From NCBI RefSeq assembly GCF_017745275.1, contig NZ_JAGHZS010000008.1, positions 186,001 through 250,000 of the forward strand: a DNA stretch of 64,000 nt, given 5' to 3'. Source of the DNA: Chitinophaga sp. (GTDB lineage: Bacteria; Bacteroidota; Bacteroidia; Chitinophagales; Chitinophagaceae). Below, piece by piece: positions 52,436 through 60,812 of this stretch; positions within the stretch are counted from its first letter, which is position 1, and every line of letters starts with the position of its first letter. The translations under genes were made by a program, and so were the position numbers. A model generated the notes under the pieces. It was not told the DNA's origin. It was given only the letters and a program-made list of their open reading frames with translations, and did no database searches.

Positions 52436-52453
52436 CGCGACTATAGTCGCGTT
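52434..52453. repeat. Perfect 20-bp palindrome after the amidase stop
   Basis: AACGCGACTATAGTCGCGTT reads the same on both strands, overlapping the last base of the amidase TAA. It forms a short stem or cruciform; it could end transcription of the amidase. Confidence 0.6.
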
Positions 52454-52456
52454 CAG

Positions 52457-52592
52457 GATTATACTTGATTAAACTGATTTTTATTTTTTGATTTTAGTAG
52501 ATAAAATAAGGGAAGATAAATGCAGGTAATGGCATCTATCTTCCCTTATCTATTTTAATCAAAAAATAAAAATCAGTTTAATCAGTATAACC
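52457..52592. repeat. ATTATACTGATT-type inverted repeat between amidase and M28 peptidase
   Basis: About 60-bp imperfect arms: the left begins ATTATACTTGATT and runs through AAGGGAAGATAAATGCAG, the right arm contains TGGCATCTATCTTCCCTTATC and ends AATCAGTATAAC. It shares ends with the repeat at 48512 (ATTATACTGATT) and the core with the hairpin at 40498 (GAAGATAGATGCAG). It lies between convergent genes. Confidence 0.8.
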
Positions 52593-52602
52593 CCGGATAA
52601 GA

Positions 52603-54816
52603 TTATAAACCGCTGGAAATTTTACCCAGATATGCCGACAGCCTTGTAATCGCGTCTGCCACTATCCCAATTTGCTCCTGTGCTTCTGTCCATCTGCGTT
52701 GTTCGATGGCTTCTCTTACGCCGGGAATAGTTTTAACGCCATAGCCGGTATAGAAGCCAGGTGCATATAAAGTATGCTTATACCAGGTCCGGGCAGGCAA
52801 TCCTTTATCGTTGAGTAACTGTTGCTCCGCCTGATACAGCGCTTTATTCACCGCAGCGCCCGCAGGACGGCTTTTAGCCAGTGTAGCAGTGGTAGAATCC
52901 AATCCAATCAATGCGTTTTGCAGTGGAGAAAAGTCCAGGTAAGGCACTTCGGATTTCGCTGCGGGTGGCAATAAATGGGCTGCAGAGTCAGTAGCCAGTT
53001 CATACTTATGCTCCCGGATCAATTGATTGTTGATGGCAGTAGCTTCTCTCATGTTGCTGGTCAACTCAGTTAATTCGTTAACATAACCGTTAACGGTTTC
53101 ATAGAGCTTACGGAAATCAAAAGGCAGGTTAACGGCATCGGCTAAACGCAATGCAGTATGTCCGGCTGTTTGAGAAAGTACCACACCGTAGTGGAAGCCG
53201 GGATCTTTAAAGCGCCGGTAGTCGTCGTAAGAATCGTAGATGGAGTGGTATTCACCGCCTGCATCTTCTCCCCCAAAACCAAGATCCAGGGAAGGTATGC
53301 CCAGGTGCTGCAGGAAAGATGAATAGTCAGAGCCGGAGCCCATGGCGCCGATAGCGATGCCCTGTTTAGCCAGCTTTTCTTTCTTTGCTTTTGCGGTGCC
53401 TGCCCTCAGTACATCGGCAGCTTGTCTACGGGCCAGGATGCTTACCTGTGTTTGTGGATCGGTGATATCGCGGGCAACCTCGTTGACAAGCGTTTCCAAC
53501 GCATGGGAGCCACTGGCTCCAAGGAAACCACGACCGTTACCATCAGAGTTGATATAGGCCACTGCTTTCTCTTTTAATTCGGCAGCATGATCTTCCACCC
53601 ATTCTGTAGATCCCAGCAAGCCGGGCTCTTCTCCATCCCAGGCGCAATACACGAGGGTTCTACGTGGCTGATAGCCTTGTTTGTGCAACTCTCCAATGGC
53701 TTTGGCTTCTTCCAGCAGGGCGGCCAGTCCGCTGATGGGGTCAGCGGCACCGTTTACCCAGGCGTCGTGGTGGTTACCGCGAATCACCCATTGGTCGGGT
53801 TGTTCACTGCCTTTGATTTTGGCCACTACATTATAGCAGGGGCGAACCTGCCAGTCGAACGCCAGTTTGAGATGCACCTTAGCGGTGCCGCCGCCAATAT
53901 GATAGGTGAATGGCAATGCGCCCCGCCAATCTTCCGGCGCTACCGGGCCTTCCAGGGCTTTCAGCAAGGGAGTGGCATCATGATAGCTGATAGGCAGCAC
54001 CGGTATTTTGAGCAGGTTGGCCGCTTGTGAACGTTCCAGGCGTGAGGCATTCGCGGTGGCACCCACATTGGGTGTCAGCGGATCGCCGGGGTGTATCACG
54101 ATGTCCATAACAGAGCCGCGTTGTACGCCGAATTCATTTTTAAAAGCTCCTTTGGGATATACGTCACCGTTATAATAGCCGTCATCTTTCGGATCGGAGT
54201 AAATAATGCAGCCAGCGGCGCCGTGCTCCTGGGCAACTTTGGGCTTGCTGCCCCGCCAGGAGTGGCCGTATTTTGCAATCACTATTTTTCCTTTTACGCT
54301 GATGCCGAGACGATCCAGGTATTCATAATCTTCCGGAAGGCCGTAGTTCACGAATACCAGCGAGCCTGATACGTCGCCATCGGCACTCCAGGCATTGTAG
54401 GTAGGTAGCTGCCCTTCCTGGCCGGAGGTGGCATCTTCCTTCAGGGCGGGTTCTTTCAGCAAAGCTTTATAGGTAGTGGGAGCGGTTAATTCCAGCACCC
54501 GCTCTTTGGGCGTGGGAAACAATACCTGGTAAGTGACTATTTCAGCGTCCCAGCCGTAGCTTTTAAAGCGCTGCCGGATGTCTTCCGCCACTGCTTTGCC
54601 TCTGGCGGAGCCGAGGGGATGTGGGTAAGATGATAATGCCTGGATGGTTTCACCAATGTGGCTACTGCTCAGTTGTTTATCAAATTCACGTTCCAGGTGT
54701 AATTGTTGGTTGGCGGCGCTGTCGGTATACGCGAAGAGCTTCTTTTCCTGCGCCATAGTGGTGCTGCCGGCGCATAGCAGGAGGGCCAGCAGGCGGAAAC
54801 AGTTGGTTGATGTCAT
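52603..54816 (-). CDS. M28 family metallopeptidase (glutamate carboxypeptidase II-like)
   Basis: 737 residues with a signal peptide (FRLLALLLCAGSTTMA). A PA domain (GKIVIAKYGHSWRGSKPKVAQEHGAAGCIIYSDP) is inserted in an M28 core: HHDAWVNGAADPISGLAAL, the DGEEPGLLGSTEW motif (catalytic Glu pair) and SGSDYSSFLQHLGIPSLDLGFGG, with a C-terminal TfR-like helical dimerisation domain. Zinc ligands look complete. Relatives remove C-terminal Glu/Asp from peptides. It is divergent to the AhpD-like gene, and two spaced palindromes lie between them. Confidence 0.9.
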   Translation of the reverse strand: MTSTNCFRLLALLLCAGSTTMAQEKKLFAYTDSAANQQLHLEREFDKQLSSSHIGETIQALSSYPHPLGSARGKAVAEDIRQRFKSYGWDAEIVTYQVLFPTPKERVLELTAPTTYKALLKEPALKEDATSGQEGQLPTYNAWSADGDVSGSLVFVNYGLPEDYEYLDRLGISVKGKIVIAKYGHSWRGSKPKVAQEHGAAGCIIYSDPKDDGYYNGDVYPKGAFKNEFGVQRGSVMDIVIHPGDPLTPNVGATANASRLERSQAANLLKIPVLPISYHDATPLLKALEGPVAPEDWRGALPFTYHIGGGTAKVHLKLAFDWQVRPCYNVVAKIKGSEQPDQWVIRGNHHDAWVNGAADPISGLAALLEEAKAIGELHKQGYQPRRTLVYCAWDGEEPGLLGSTEWVEDHAAELKEKAVAYINSDGNGRGFLGASGSHALETLVNEVARDITDPQTQVSILARRQAADVLRAGTAKAKKEKLAKQGIAIGAMGSGSDYSSFLQHLGIPSLDLGFGGEDAGGEYHSIYDSYDDYRRFKDPGFHYGVVLSQTAGHTALRLADAVNLPFDFRKLYETVNGYVNELTELTSNMREATAINNQLIREHKYELATDSAAHLLPPAAKSEVPYLDFSPLQNALIGLDSTTATLAKSRPAGAAVNKALYQAEQQLLNDKGLPARTWYKHTLYAPGFYTGYGVKTIPGVREAIEQRRWTEAQEQIGIVADAITRLSAYLGKISSGL

Positions 54817-54862
54817 AAGCTGATCTTGTTGTTAAAGAGGGTTTAGTGATCTAATATACAAA

Positions 54863-54885
54863 TAGTCCACTATACCAATAGACTA
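54863..54885. promoter_or_regulatory. Putative operator, copy 2 (TAGTCCACT-N5-AATAGACTA)
   Basis: Half-sites TAGTCCACT and AATAGACTA with the 5-bp spacer ATACC. It lies 47 bp upstream of the M28 ATG and would overlap the promoter region of that gene. Confidence 0.55.
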
Positions 54886-54951
54886 TTTTATTCAAATGGT
54901 TCGGCATAATAACTTTTGGTTATGATCCATAAATACAGGTTATAGGGCAAA

Positions 54952-54974
54952 CAGTCTACTTAACCAGTAGATTA
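54952..54974. promoter_or_regulatory. Putative operator, copy 3 (CAGTCTACT-N5-AGTAGATTA)
   Basis: Half-sites CAGTCTACT and AGTAGATTA with the 5-bp spacer TAACC. It ends 3 bp before a perfect -7 box (TATATTTG, 54978-54985) on the plus strand and thus fills the space between -33 and -7 of the AhpD-like gene, as a repressor or a class of activator would. Confidence 0.6.
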
Positions 54975-54977
54975 TTC

Positions 54978-54985
54978 TATATTTG
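54978..54985 (+). promoter_or_regulatory. -7 promoter element of the AhpD-like gene
   Basis: TATATTTG matches TAnnTTTG exactly; the ATG of the AhpD-like gene lies 61 bp downstream. The -33 box is replaced by the operator half-site, which hints at activation. Confidence 0.6.
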
Positions 54986-55046
54986 TAAATCCTTTCATAG
55001 CTTTAATGTGTGAAACGATTAGGTTAACATCATAAACAGCAGTTAT

Positions 55047-55391
55047 ATGGCGAATGCGATTCAGGAGTTTAACGACTACCGGGCTAAAATGAACGAAGTT
55101 ATACTGGGTAAACAGAACAAAGTCATCAACCGTCTTTTTAACCTGGACACTAATACCTATGCAGAAGGGGCGCTGAGCACCAAAACCAAGGAGATGCTGG
55201 GATTAGTAGCTTCTATGGTACTGCGTTGCGACGATTGTATCAAATATCACCTGGGCAAGGCATATGACGAAGGCGTAACCACCGAAGAGATGTATGAAAT
55301 TTTCGCGGTGGCGAATATTGTGGGGGGCACTATTGTGATTCCGCATACCCGCCGGGCCGCAGAATATTGGGAAGAATTACAGGCGCAGTGA
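55047..55391 (+). CDS. Carboxymuconolactone decarboxylase / AhpD-like family protein
   Basis: 114 residues. The active site LRCDDCIKYHLGKAYDEGVTTEEMYEI carries the CxxC (Cys-Asp-Asp-Cys) and the His of AhpD-like redox proteins. Members reduce peroxiredoxin partners or have decarboxylase activity; the partner is not visible. It lies 63 bp upstream of korB on the same strand and is probably co-transcribed. The upstream promoter contains an N5-spaced palindrome shared with two other sites. Confidence 0.88.
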   Translation: MANAIQEFNDYRAKMNEVILGKQNKVINRLFNLDTNTYAEGALSTKTKEMLGLVASMVLRCDDCIKYHLGKAYDEGVTTEEMYEIFAVANIVGGTIVIPHTRRAAEYWEELQAQ

Positions 55392-55454
55392 CCTTAATTT
55401 ACAGGTATCTATCGTAACTTTACAGACTCTAAAATTATATTTTAACTCATACTA

Positions 55455-56492
55455 ATGTCAACAGCAACTATAGCTCCGCAGGCAGCCCTCACGGCAAAAG
55501 ACTTTGCAACGGACCAGGAAGTACGCTGGTGCCCTGGCTGCGGCGACTACTCTATACTAAAACAGGTACAAACAATTATGCCTGGCCTGGGGATTCCCCG
55601 CGAAAATATTGTGATTGTTTCCGGTATTGGTTGTTCTTCGCGTTTTCCATACTATATGAACACTTATGGTATGCACTCGATCCACGGTCGTGCTACCGCC
55701 ATCGCTTCCGGCCTGAAGGCTACCCGGCCTGAGCTGAGCGTGTGGATTGTGACCGGTGATGGTGATGGTCTTTCCATTGGTGGTAACCATACCATCCACC
55801 TGCTGCGCCGTAACTTTGATGTGAACATCATGCTGTTCAACAACCAGATTTATGGCTTAACAAAGGGACAATACTCTCCTACTTCAGAAGAAAATAAGGT
55901 GACCAAGTCTACCCCGATGGGTAGTATTGACCATCCGTTTAACCCAATGGCCCTGGCCCTGGGAGCAGATGCTACTTTTATTGCCCGTAGTATGGACCGT
56001 GATCCGAAACACCTGCAGGAAATGCTGAAACGCAGTCACGCCCACAAAGGCGCGTCTTTCCTGGAAATATACCAGAACTGTAACATCTTCAATGATGGCG
56101 CTTTCGAAGCGTTTACAGAAAAAGGCAGCAAAGCTGACGAAACAATTTTCGTAGAAGCAGGCAAACCACTGGTATTTGGCGCCAATAAAAATAAAGGTAT
56201 CCGCCTCGATGGTTTGAAGCCGGTAGTAGTAGAGCTGGGTGGCGAATACTCAGAAAGTGACCTCTGGATACACGATGAAAGCGATTTCTATAAAGCACAG
56301 ATACTGACCCGCATGTTTGATGATGTGCGTATTGAAGGCCATCTGCCTCGTCCTTTTGGTGTTTTCTACCAGGCTAACCGTCCTACTTATGAAGACATCA
56401 TGCAATACCAACTGACCGAAGCCCTGGAGAAAAAGGGCCCCGGCGACCTGGATAAATTGCTGGCAGGTAATGAAACATGGACAATAGCATAA
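55455..56492 (+). CDS. korB: 2-oxoacid:ferredoxin oxidoreductase, beta subunit (KorB)
   Basis: 345 residues. WCPGCGDYSILKQVQ carries the N-terminal CxxC, and GDGDGLSIGGNHTIHL plus NNQIYGLTKGQYSPTSE form the thiamine-diphosphate site of the beta subunit. It converts 2-oxoglutarate or a similar acid to acyl-CoA with ferredoxin. The alpha subunit, normally next to it, is missing from the window; the neighbour upstream is AhpD-like. The stop TAA is provided by the following intergenic inverted repeat. Confidence 0.93.
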   Translation: MSTATIAPQAALTAKDFATDQEVRWCPGCGDYSILKQVQTIMPGLGIPRENIVIVSGIGCSSRFPYYMNTYGMHSIHGRATAIASGLKATRPELSVWIVTGDGDGLSIGGNHTIHLLRRNFDVNIMLFNNQIYGLTKGQYSPTSEENKVTKSTPMGSIDHPFNPMALALGADATFIARSMDRDPKHLQEMLKRSHAHKGASFLEIYQNCNIFNDGAFEAFTEKGSKADETIFVEAGKPLVFGANKNKGIRLDGLKPVVVELGGEYSESDLWIHDESDFYKAQILTRMFDDVRIEGHLPRPFGVFYQANRPTYEDIMQYQLTEALEKKGPGDLDKLLAGNETWTIA

Positions 56493-56615
56493 AGCTGAAA
56501 GCATAAAGCAAAAAGCTATAAAAGCGAATGACCAGAGCGTATGAGTAATTTGATACTCGCTCTGGTCATTCGCTTTTATAGCTTTTTGCTTTATGCTTTC
56601 AGCTTTATGCTCTAT
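56490..56615. repeat. AAAGC-type inverted repeat between korB and lysE-type exporter
   Basis: AAAGCTGAAAGCATAAAGC then AAAAAGCTATAAAAGCGAATGACCAGAGCG on the left, with the matching complement CGCTCTGGTCATTCGC on the right. The korB stop TAA is part of the left arm. Convergent genes flank it. Confidence 0.85.
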
Positions 56616-56618
56616 TTA

Positions 56619-57257
56619 TCAATGTCCTAATGTTCCTACATCGAACAATACTTTATACAGTAACACCACCCCAAAAATGATCAAACTCACGCCCGAAATA
56701 CGGTTCAGCCATTCTACATTGGTCAGTGTGAGCTTATGACGGATTTTATCAGCAACAAATACTTTGAGGATATCTGCAGATAACACCATACTTAAACAGA
56801 CACCATAGGTGACCACACGGTGGCTGATGGGAGTAGCACTATATCCTATACAAACCGGCAGCCAGAAGATCACCACACCCGGATTCAGGGTATTCATTAA
56901 AAAACCGGCCAGCCATATTTTGAGGTAATCATGCGTTCCGAACATTTCAGGCTTCTCTTCGCCGGTACTGATTTTTACCTTCTTAAAAAGCAACCCGTAA
57001 ATACCCATACAAATGAGTAATATACCGCCCACTATTCCGATAGTATGGTTATATCCTTCCAGGCCACTGATAAAAGCAGTGGAGATATTACCGATCAGTA
57101 CAAACATGATATCGCTGAAAGACACGCCCAATGCGAAACTAATGCCTGCCTTAAAGCCATTATTCACACTGTATTTTATAATTGCGAATATAACCGGGCC
57201 TACCGATAATGATAGAACCAACCCCAGTCCTAATCCCGCTACAATTGCTGCTATCAT
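56619..57257 (-). CDS. LysE family translocator
   Basis: 212 residues with five to six hydrophobic helices. The N-terminal AGLGLGLVLSLSVGPVIFAIIKYSVNNGFKAG is the LysE-family motif (GPV), and the rest (FLMNTLNPGVVIFWLPV, RISGVSLIIFGVVLLYKVLF) fits. Members export amino acids such as Lys, Arg or threonine. The cargo is unknown. It is a minus-strand gene 29 bp after the GH3 gene and may be co-transcribed with it. Confidence 0.9.
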   Translation of the reverse strand: MIAAIVAGLGLGLVLSLSVGPVIFAIIKYSVNNGFKAGISFALGVSFSDIMFVLIGNISTAFISGLEGYNHTIGIVGGILLICMGIYGLLFKKVKISTGEEKPEMFGTHDYLKIWLAGFLMNTLNPGVVIFWLPVCIGYSATPISHRVVTYGVCLSMVLSADILKVFVADKIRHKLTLTNVEWLNRISGVSLIIFGVVLLYKVLFDVGTLGH

Positions 57258-57286
57258 GCTTATAATTTCCGTGTCACAGGTGCTAG

Positions 57287-58825
57287 TTAGTTCTTAACTG
57301 TTTTTCCAACAAGAAATTTCTCCCAGTCCTTCAGTTTCTCGCCTTTCATTACACGTGGAAACTTGTTCATGGCGCCTTCCTTGCCTTTGCAACGGAGATA
57401 GTCAATAAATACATCGTTCGGCAATATTTCTACAAATACTTCTTTCAGTGCAGCAGAACGTTCTACAGCATAATCATCGTTTACCTCGCTGAGCGTTTCA
57501 TCAATGATTTCACGAACCTTTTCTGCATCTACTCCAGGCGTATCTGTACCCAAATACCAACGGTGTGCAAACAGGTTCTCATAAGGGAAACCAGCTACGG
57601 TAAACTCCCTGACAGTGATACCCAGTTTCTTCTGCACATTATCTATCGCCTTGTTCATGTTGTCGATACTCATATGCTCTCCGCAAAGGCTGAGGAACTG
57701 TTTGGTACGACCAACAATCACTATTTCATGTTCTTTTACTGAGGTGAACTTCACTACGTCACCAATCAGGTAACGCCATGCGCCCGCACAGGTAGACAGC
57801 ATCACCGCATATTCCACATCTTCCACCACCTCGTTGATCATGTAAGATTTAGGATTCGGCTTTACTTCTCCCTCTGCATCAAAGTTCTCTTCATTGAATG
57901 GAATAAATTCGAAGAAGATGCCTGCATTCAGCACCAGTTTAATACCCCTGGTGCCCGGACGCGCCTGGAATCCGAAAGAACCTTCAGAGGCCATATACGT
58001 TTCAATAAACGCAATCGGCTTTCCGAGGAGCTTCTGGAAGCTATCGCGGTACGGCTCAAAGGATACACCCCCGTGAATATATACCGCCAGGTTAGGCCAT
58101 ATTTCGTGAATATTCTTCACACCATGGTACTTGATAATTTCTTCGAACACAATCTGTACCCAGGCTGGTACACCACAAACAGTACCTACGTCCCATTCCC
58201 TGGCTTTGCGTACAATCAGCTTGATACGCTGCTCCCAATTGGGTTTCCGGGATATTTTACCACCGGGCTTATAGAAACGGCGAAACCATTTCGGGATATT
58301 TTTGGCCTGAATGCCGCTCATATCTCCCTCATAGTAATCCCCTTTCTCATATAATGAAGTGGTACCTCCCAGCATCAGTATTCCTTTTTCAAAGGAACGG
58401 GGAGGTATGTTGAAGTTAGCCATGGAATACAGCTGCTTCACGCCTACCTTCTTCACGGTTTTAAGCATGGCTTTGGTTACAGGGATGTGCTTACTCGCAG
58501 ATTCCGATGTACCTGAGCTCAGTGCAAAATATTTTATCTTTTCCGGCCAGCTCACATTTGCTTCTCCCTCCAGGCAGCGATACCACCATTCCTTGTGCAT
58601 TTTTGTATAGTTATGCACAGGTATTTTTTCACGGTATTGCCCAATGAAGTTGGGACTATCCAAAATTTCCTGGAATTGATAGTGCCTACCAAATTCTGTC
58701 TCCTTGGCCTTCTCCAGCAAACGATGCAGCACCTGCAACTGGTATTGGCGAGGCGTTCCTAATTTAAACGTGAACTTCTTCCTGATGCGTAGTGACCTGG
58801 AAATAAGATTACCTATAATGGCCAT
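57287..58825 (-). CDS. GH3 family acyl-adenylate/amide synthetase-like protein
   Basis: 512 residues. The sequence KIKYFALSSGTSESASKHIPVT is the phosphate-binding loop of the GH3 (auxin-responsive) ANL superfamily and VGRTKQFLSLCGEHMS the downstream hinge motif. Plant members adenylate jasmonate or indole acetate and join an amino acid. Bacterial GH3 proteins of this size are common in Bacteroidota, but their substrate is unknown. The neighbouring amino-acid exporter could fit a role in acyl-amino-acid chemistry, which is inference. Confidence 0.85.
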   Translation of the reverse strand: MAIIGNLISRSLRIRKKFTFKLGTPRQYQLQVLHRLLEKAKETEFGRHYQFQEILDSPNFIGQYREKIPVHNYTKMHKEWWYRCLEGEANVSWPEKIKYFALSSGTSESASKHIPVTKAMLKTVKKVGVKQLYSMANFNIPPRSFEKGILMLGGTTSLYEKGDYYEGDMSGIQAKNIPKWFRRFYKPGGKISRKPNWEQRIKLIVRKAREWDVGTVCGVPAWVQIVFEEIIKYHGVKNIHEIWPNLAVYIHGGVSFEPYRDSFQKLLGKPIAFIETYMASEGSFGFQARPGTRGIKLVLNAGIFFEFIPFNEENFDAEGEVKPNPKSYMINEVVEDVEYAVMLSTCAGAWRYLIGDVVKFTSVKEHEIVIVGRTKQFLSLCGEHMSIDNMNKAIDNVQKKLGITVREFTVAGFPYENLFAHRWYLGTDTPGVDAEKVREIIDETLSEVNDDYAVERSAALKEVFVEILPNDVFIDYLRCKGKEGAMNKFPRVMKGEKLKDWEKFLVGKTVKN

Positions 58826-58962
58826 TAACTTTCCCTCTCTTTAATTGAACTACAAAAATAAGTGGAATATTGAATATAAGTTGACTGATAATTCGGAATT
58901 ACAGGTTATAAGTTATCTATAAGTCTTCTATACATACAAAATATCCAAAGATGTAGGCTATA

Positions 58963-58990
58963 ATTCGCAATTCATAATTCGTAATTCGTA
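58963..58990. repeat. Four tandem 7-bp units (ATTCGTA) upstream of the SuhB-like gene
   Basis: ATTCGCA, ATTCATA, ATTCGTA and ATTCGTA follow each other directly and end 2 bp before the -7 box at 58993. AATTCGTAATT-like arrays are common in Bacteroidota intergenic regions. Confidence 0.6.
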
Positions 58991-58992
58991 AT

Positions 58993-59000
58993 TACCTTTG
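58993..59000 (+). promoter_or_regulatory. -7 promoter element 4 bp before a start codon
   Basis: TACCTTTG is an exact TAnnTTTG and ends 4 bp before the ATG at 59005, so the transcript would start at or next to the start codon (leaderless or nearly so). Confidence 0.55.
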
Positions 59001-59004
59001 CGGC

Positions 59005-59775
59005 ATGTTAAAAACTACTTTACTCAAAGCTACTGAAGCCAGCGGAAAAATACTGCAACAATATTTCAATGGCCCTTTCGAGGTGAGCAGTAAAAGTTCC
59101 ATTAACGACCTGGTAACAGAAGTGGATAAAAGGTCAGAAACCGCTATCATCAACATTATCAGGGAAACTTATCCAGATCATTTTATCCTGAGTGAGGAAG
59201 TGGGGGAGATAAAAACCAGTTCAGCTGTAAAATGGATCATTGATCCTATCGACGGCACTGTCAATTATGCGAATGGGATTCCCATCTGTTGTGTATCAAT
59301 TGGTGTGGAACAAGACGGAGAAATGATATTGGGTGCGGTATACAATCCTTTCATGAACGAGCTTTTTGTGGCCGAAAAAGGCAAAGGTGCCACCCTGAAT
59401 GGTAAATCCATCCAGGTATCCACCAAAGCCGATGTAGCCACCTCCTGCCTTGTTACCGGGTTTGCCTATAAATGGCAGGATATGCCTAATAACCCGCTAC
59501 AGGTGCTGGAATATATCGTTAAACAGGGTATTCCCGTACGCCGCCTGGGATCCGCCGCCATAGACCTTTGCTGGGTGGCCTGCGGACGATTCGATGGGTT
59601 TTATGAACATTCCCTCCAGGCATGGGACTCTGCCGCCGGCTACCTCATCGTACAAGAAGCTGGAGGCAAAGTGACCGACTTCTCCGGAAACCGGTATTCC
59701 CCTTATCAAAAAGAAATATTGGCTACCAATGGCCATATCCATAGTGCATTACAAGACCTTGTTAACGGTAAATAA
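59005..59775 (+). CDS. Inositol monophosphatase family protein (SuhB-like)
   Basis: 256 residues. DLVTEVDKRSE, EEVG and WIIDPIDGTVNYANGIPICCVS supply the metal-binding DPIDGT motif, and GHHHS-like C-terminal AWDSAAGYLIVQEAGGKVTDFSGN completes the active site. It hydrolyses inositol or other sugar phosphates. It precedes thiL by 2 bp and the two are certainly co-transcribed. Confidence 0.92.
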   Translation: MLKTTLLKATEASGKILQQYFNGPFEVSSKSSINDLVTEVDKRSETAIINIIRETYPDHFILSEEVGEIKTSSAVKWIIDPIDGTVNYANGIPICCVSIGVEQDGEMILGAVYNPFMNELFVAEKGKGATLNGKSIQVSTKADVATSCLVTGFAYKWQDMPNNPLQVLEYIVKQGIPVRRLGSAAIDLCWVACGRFDGFYEHSLQAWDSAAGYLIVQEAGGKVTDFSGNRYSPYQKEILATNGHIHSALQDLVNGK

Positions 59776-59777
59776 AG

Positions 59778-60812
59778 ATGGAAGAGGAAAGAACAGAAAT
59801 ACAGGACCTGGGCGAATTCGGACTAATCGAATACCTGACCAGGAACATTGAAATACAAAATGCCAGCACCGTTTTAGGCGTGGGCGATGATGCCGCCGTG
59901 ATCGATCACTTCGGCAAACAAACCGTGATCAGCACGGATATGCTGGTGGAAGGCATCCACTTCGACCTCATGTATACCCCACTGAAACACCTGGGGTATA
60001 AATCAGTAGTGGTGAACCTGTCAGACATCTACGCGATGAATGCCACCCCTACCCAGATCACCGTGAGCATTGCCTTCTCCAACCGTTTCTCCCTGGAAGC
60101 CCTCAACGAATTCTACGAAGGTGTGTATGCAGCCTGCGAAAAATACGGCGTAGACCTGGTGGGCGGTGATACCAGCAACTCCCAAAAAGGCTTCGTGATC
60201 AGTGTTACCGCCATCGGCGAAGTAACACCAGATACTTTCGTTAAAAGATCTACCGCCCAAAAAGGCGACCTGCTCTGCGTTACCGGCGACCTCGGGGCCG
60301 CCTACCTCGGCCTCACCCTGCTGGAAAGAGAGAAAAAAATCTTCCTCGAAAGCCCTACGGTAAAGCCTGACCTGGAAAACCAAACCTATATCATCGGCCG
60401 CCAGCTGAAGCCGGAAGCCCGTAAAGATATTATCGAGTTCCTCCAACAGGAAGATATTCTGCCTACCGCCATGATGGACGTAAGCGACGGGCTCAGCTCC
60501 GAAATACTCCATATCGCCAAACAAAGTAATCTTGGCGTAGTGCTGTATGAAGAAAAAATCCCGATTGCACAGGAAAGCAAAGAAATAGCTATGAAGTTCG
60601 GCCTGGATCCTACTGCCTGCGCATTAAGCGGCGGGGAAGATTACGAGCTGCTATTTACCATGAAACAACAGGACTACGATAAAATAGTACTCAACGAACA
60701 AATCAGCGTTATCGGTTATATGGCCGATATCAGCGAAGGTGCACATATTCATACCAAAGGAGGCAACAAGTTTAAACTGGTTGCCCAAGGATGGAATGCG
60801 TTCAAGCAATAG
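59778..60812 (+). CDS. thiL: Thiamine-monophosphate kinase
   Basis: 344 residues. DDAAVIDHFGKQTVISTDMLVEGIHFDLMYTPLKHLGYKSVVVNLSDIYAMNATP is the AIRS/PurM-fold signature of ThiL, with DLVGGDTSNSQKGFVISVTAIGEV and ACALSGGEDYELLFTM as later motifs. It phosphorylates thiamine phosphate to the active diphosphate with ATP. No other thi genes are near. The stop TAG is the first TAG of the inverted repeat that follows. Confidence 0.95.
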   Translation: MEEERTEIQDLGEFGLIEYLTRNIEIQNASTVLGVGDDAAVIDHFGKQTVISTDMLVEGIHFDLMYTPLKHLGYKSVVVNLSDIYAMNATPTQITVSIAFSNRFSLEALNEFYEGVYAACEKYGVDLVGGDTSNSQKGFVISVTAIGEVTPDTFVKRSTAQKGDLLCVTGDLGAAYLGLTLLEREKKIFLESPTVKPDLENQTYIIGRQLKPEARKDIIEFLQQEDILPTAMMDVSDGLSSEILHIAKQSNLGVVLYEEKIPIAQESKEIAMKFGLDPTACALSGGEDYELLFTMKQQDYDKIVLNEQISVIGYMADISEGAHIHTKGGNKFKLVAQGWNAFKQ

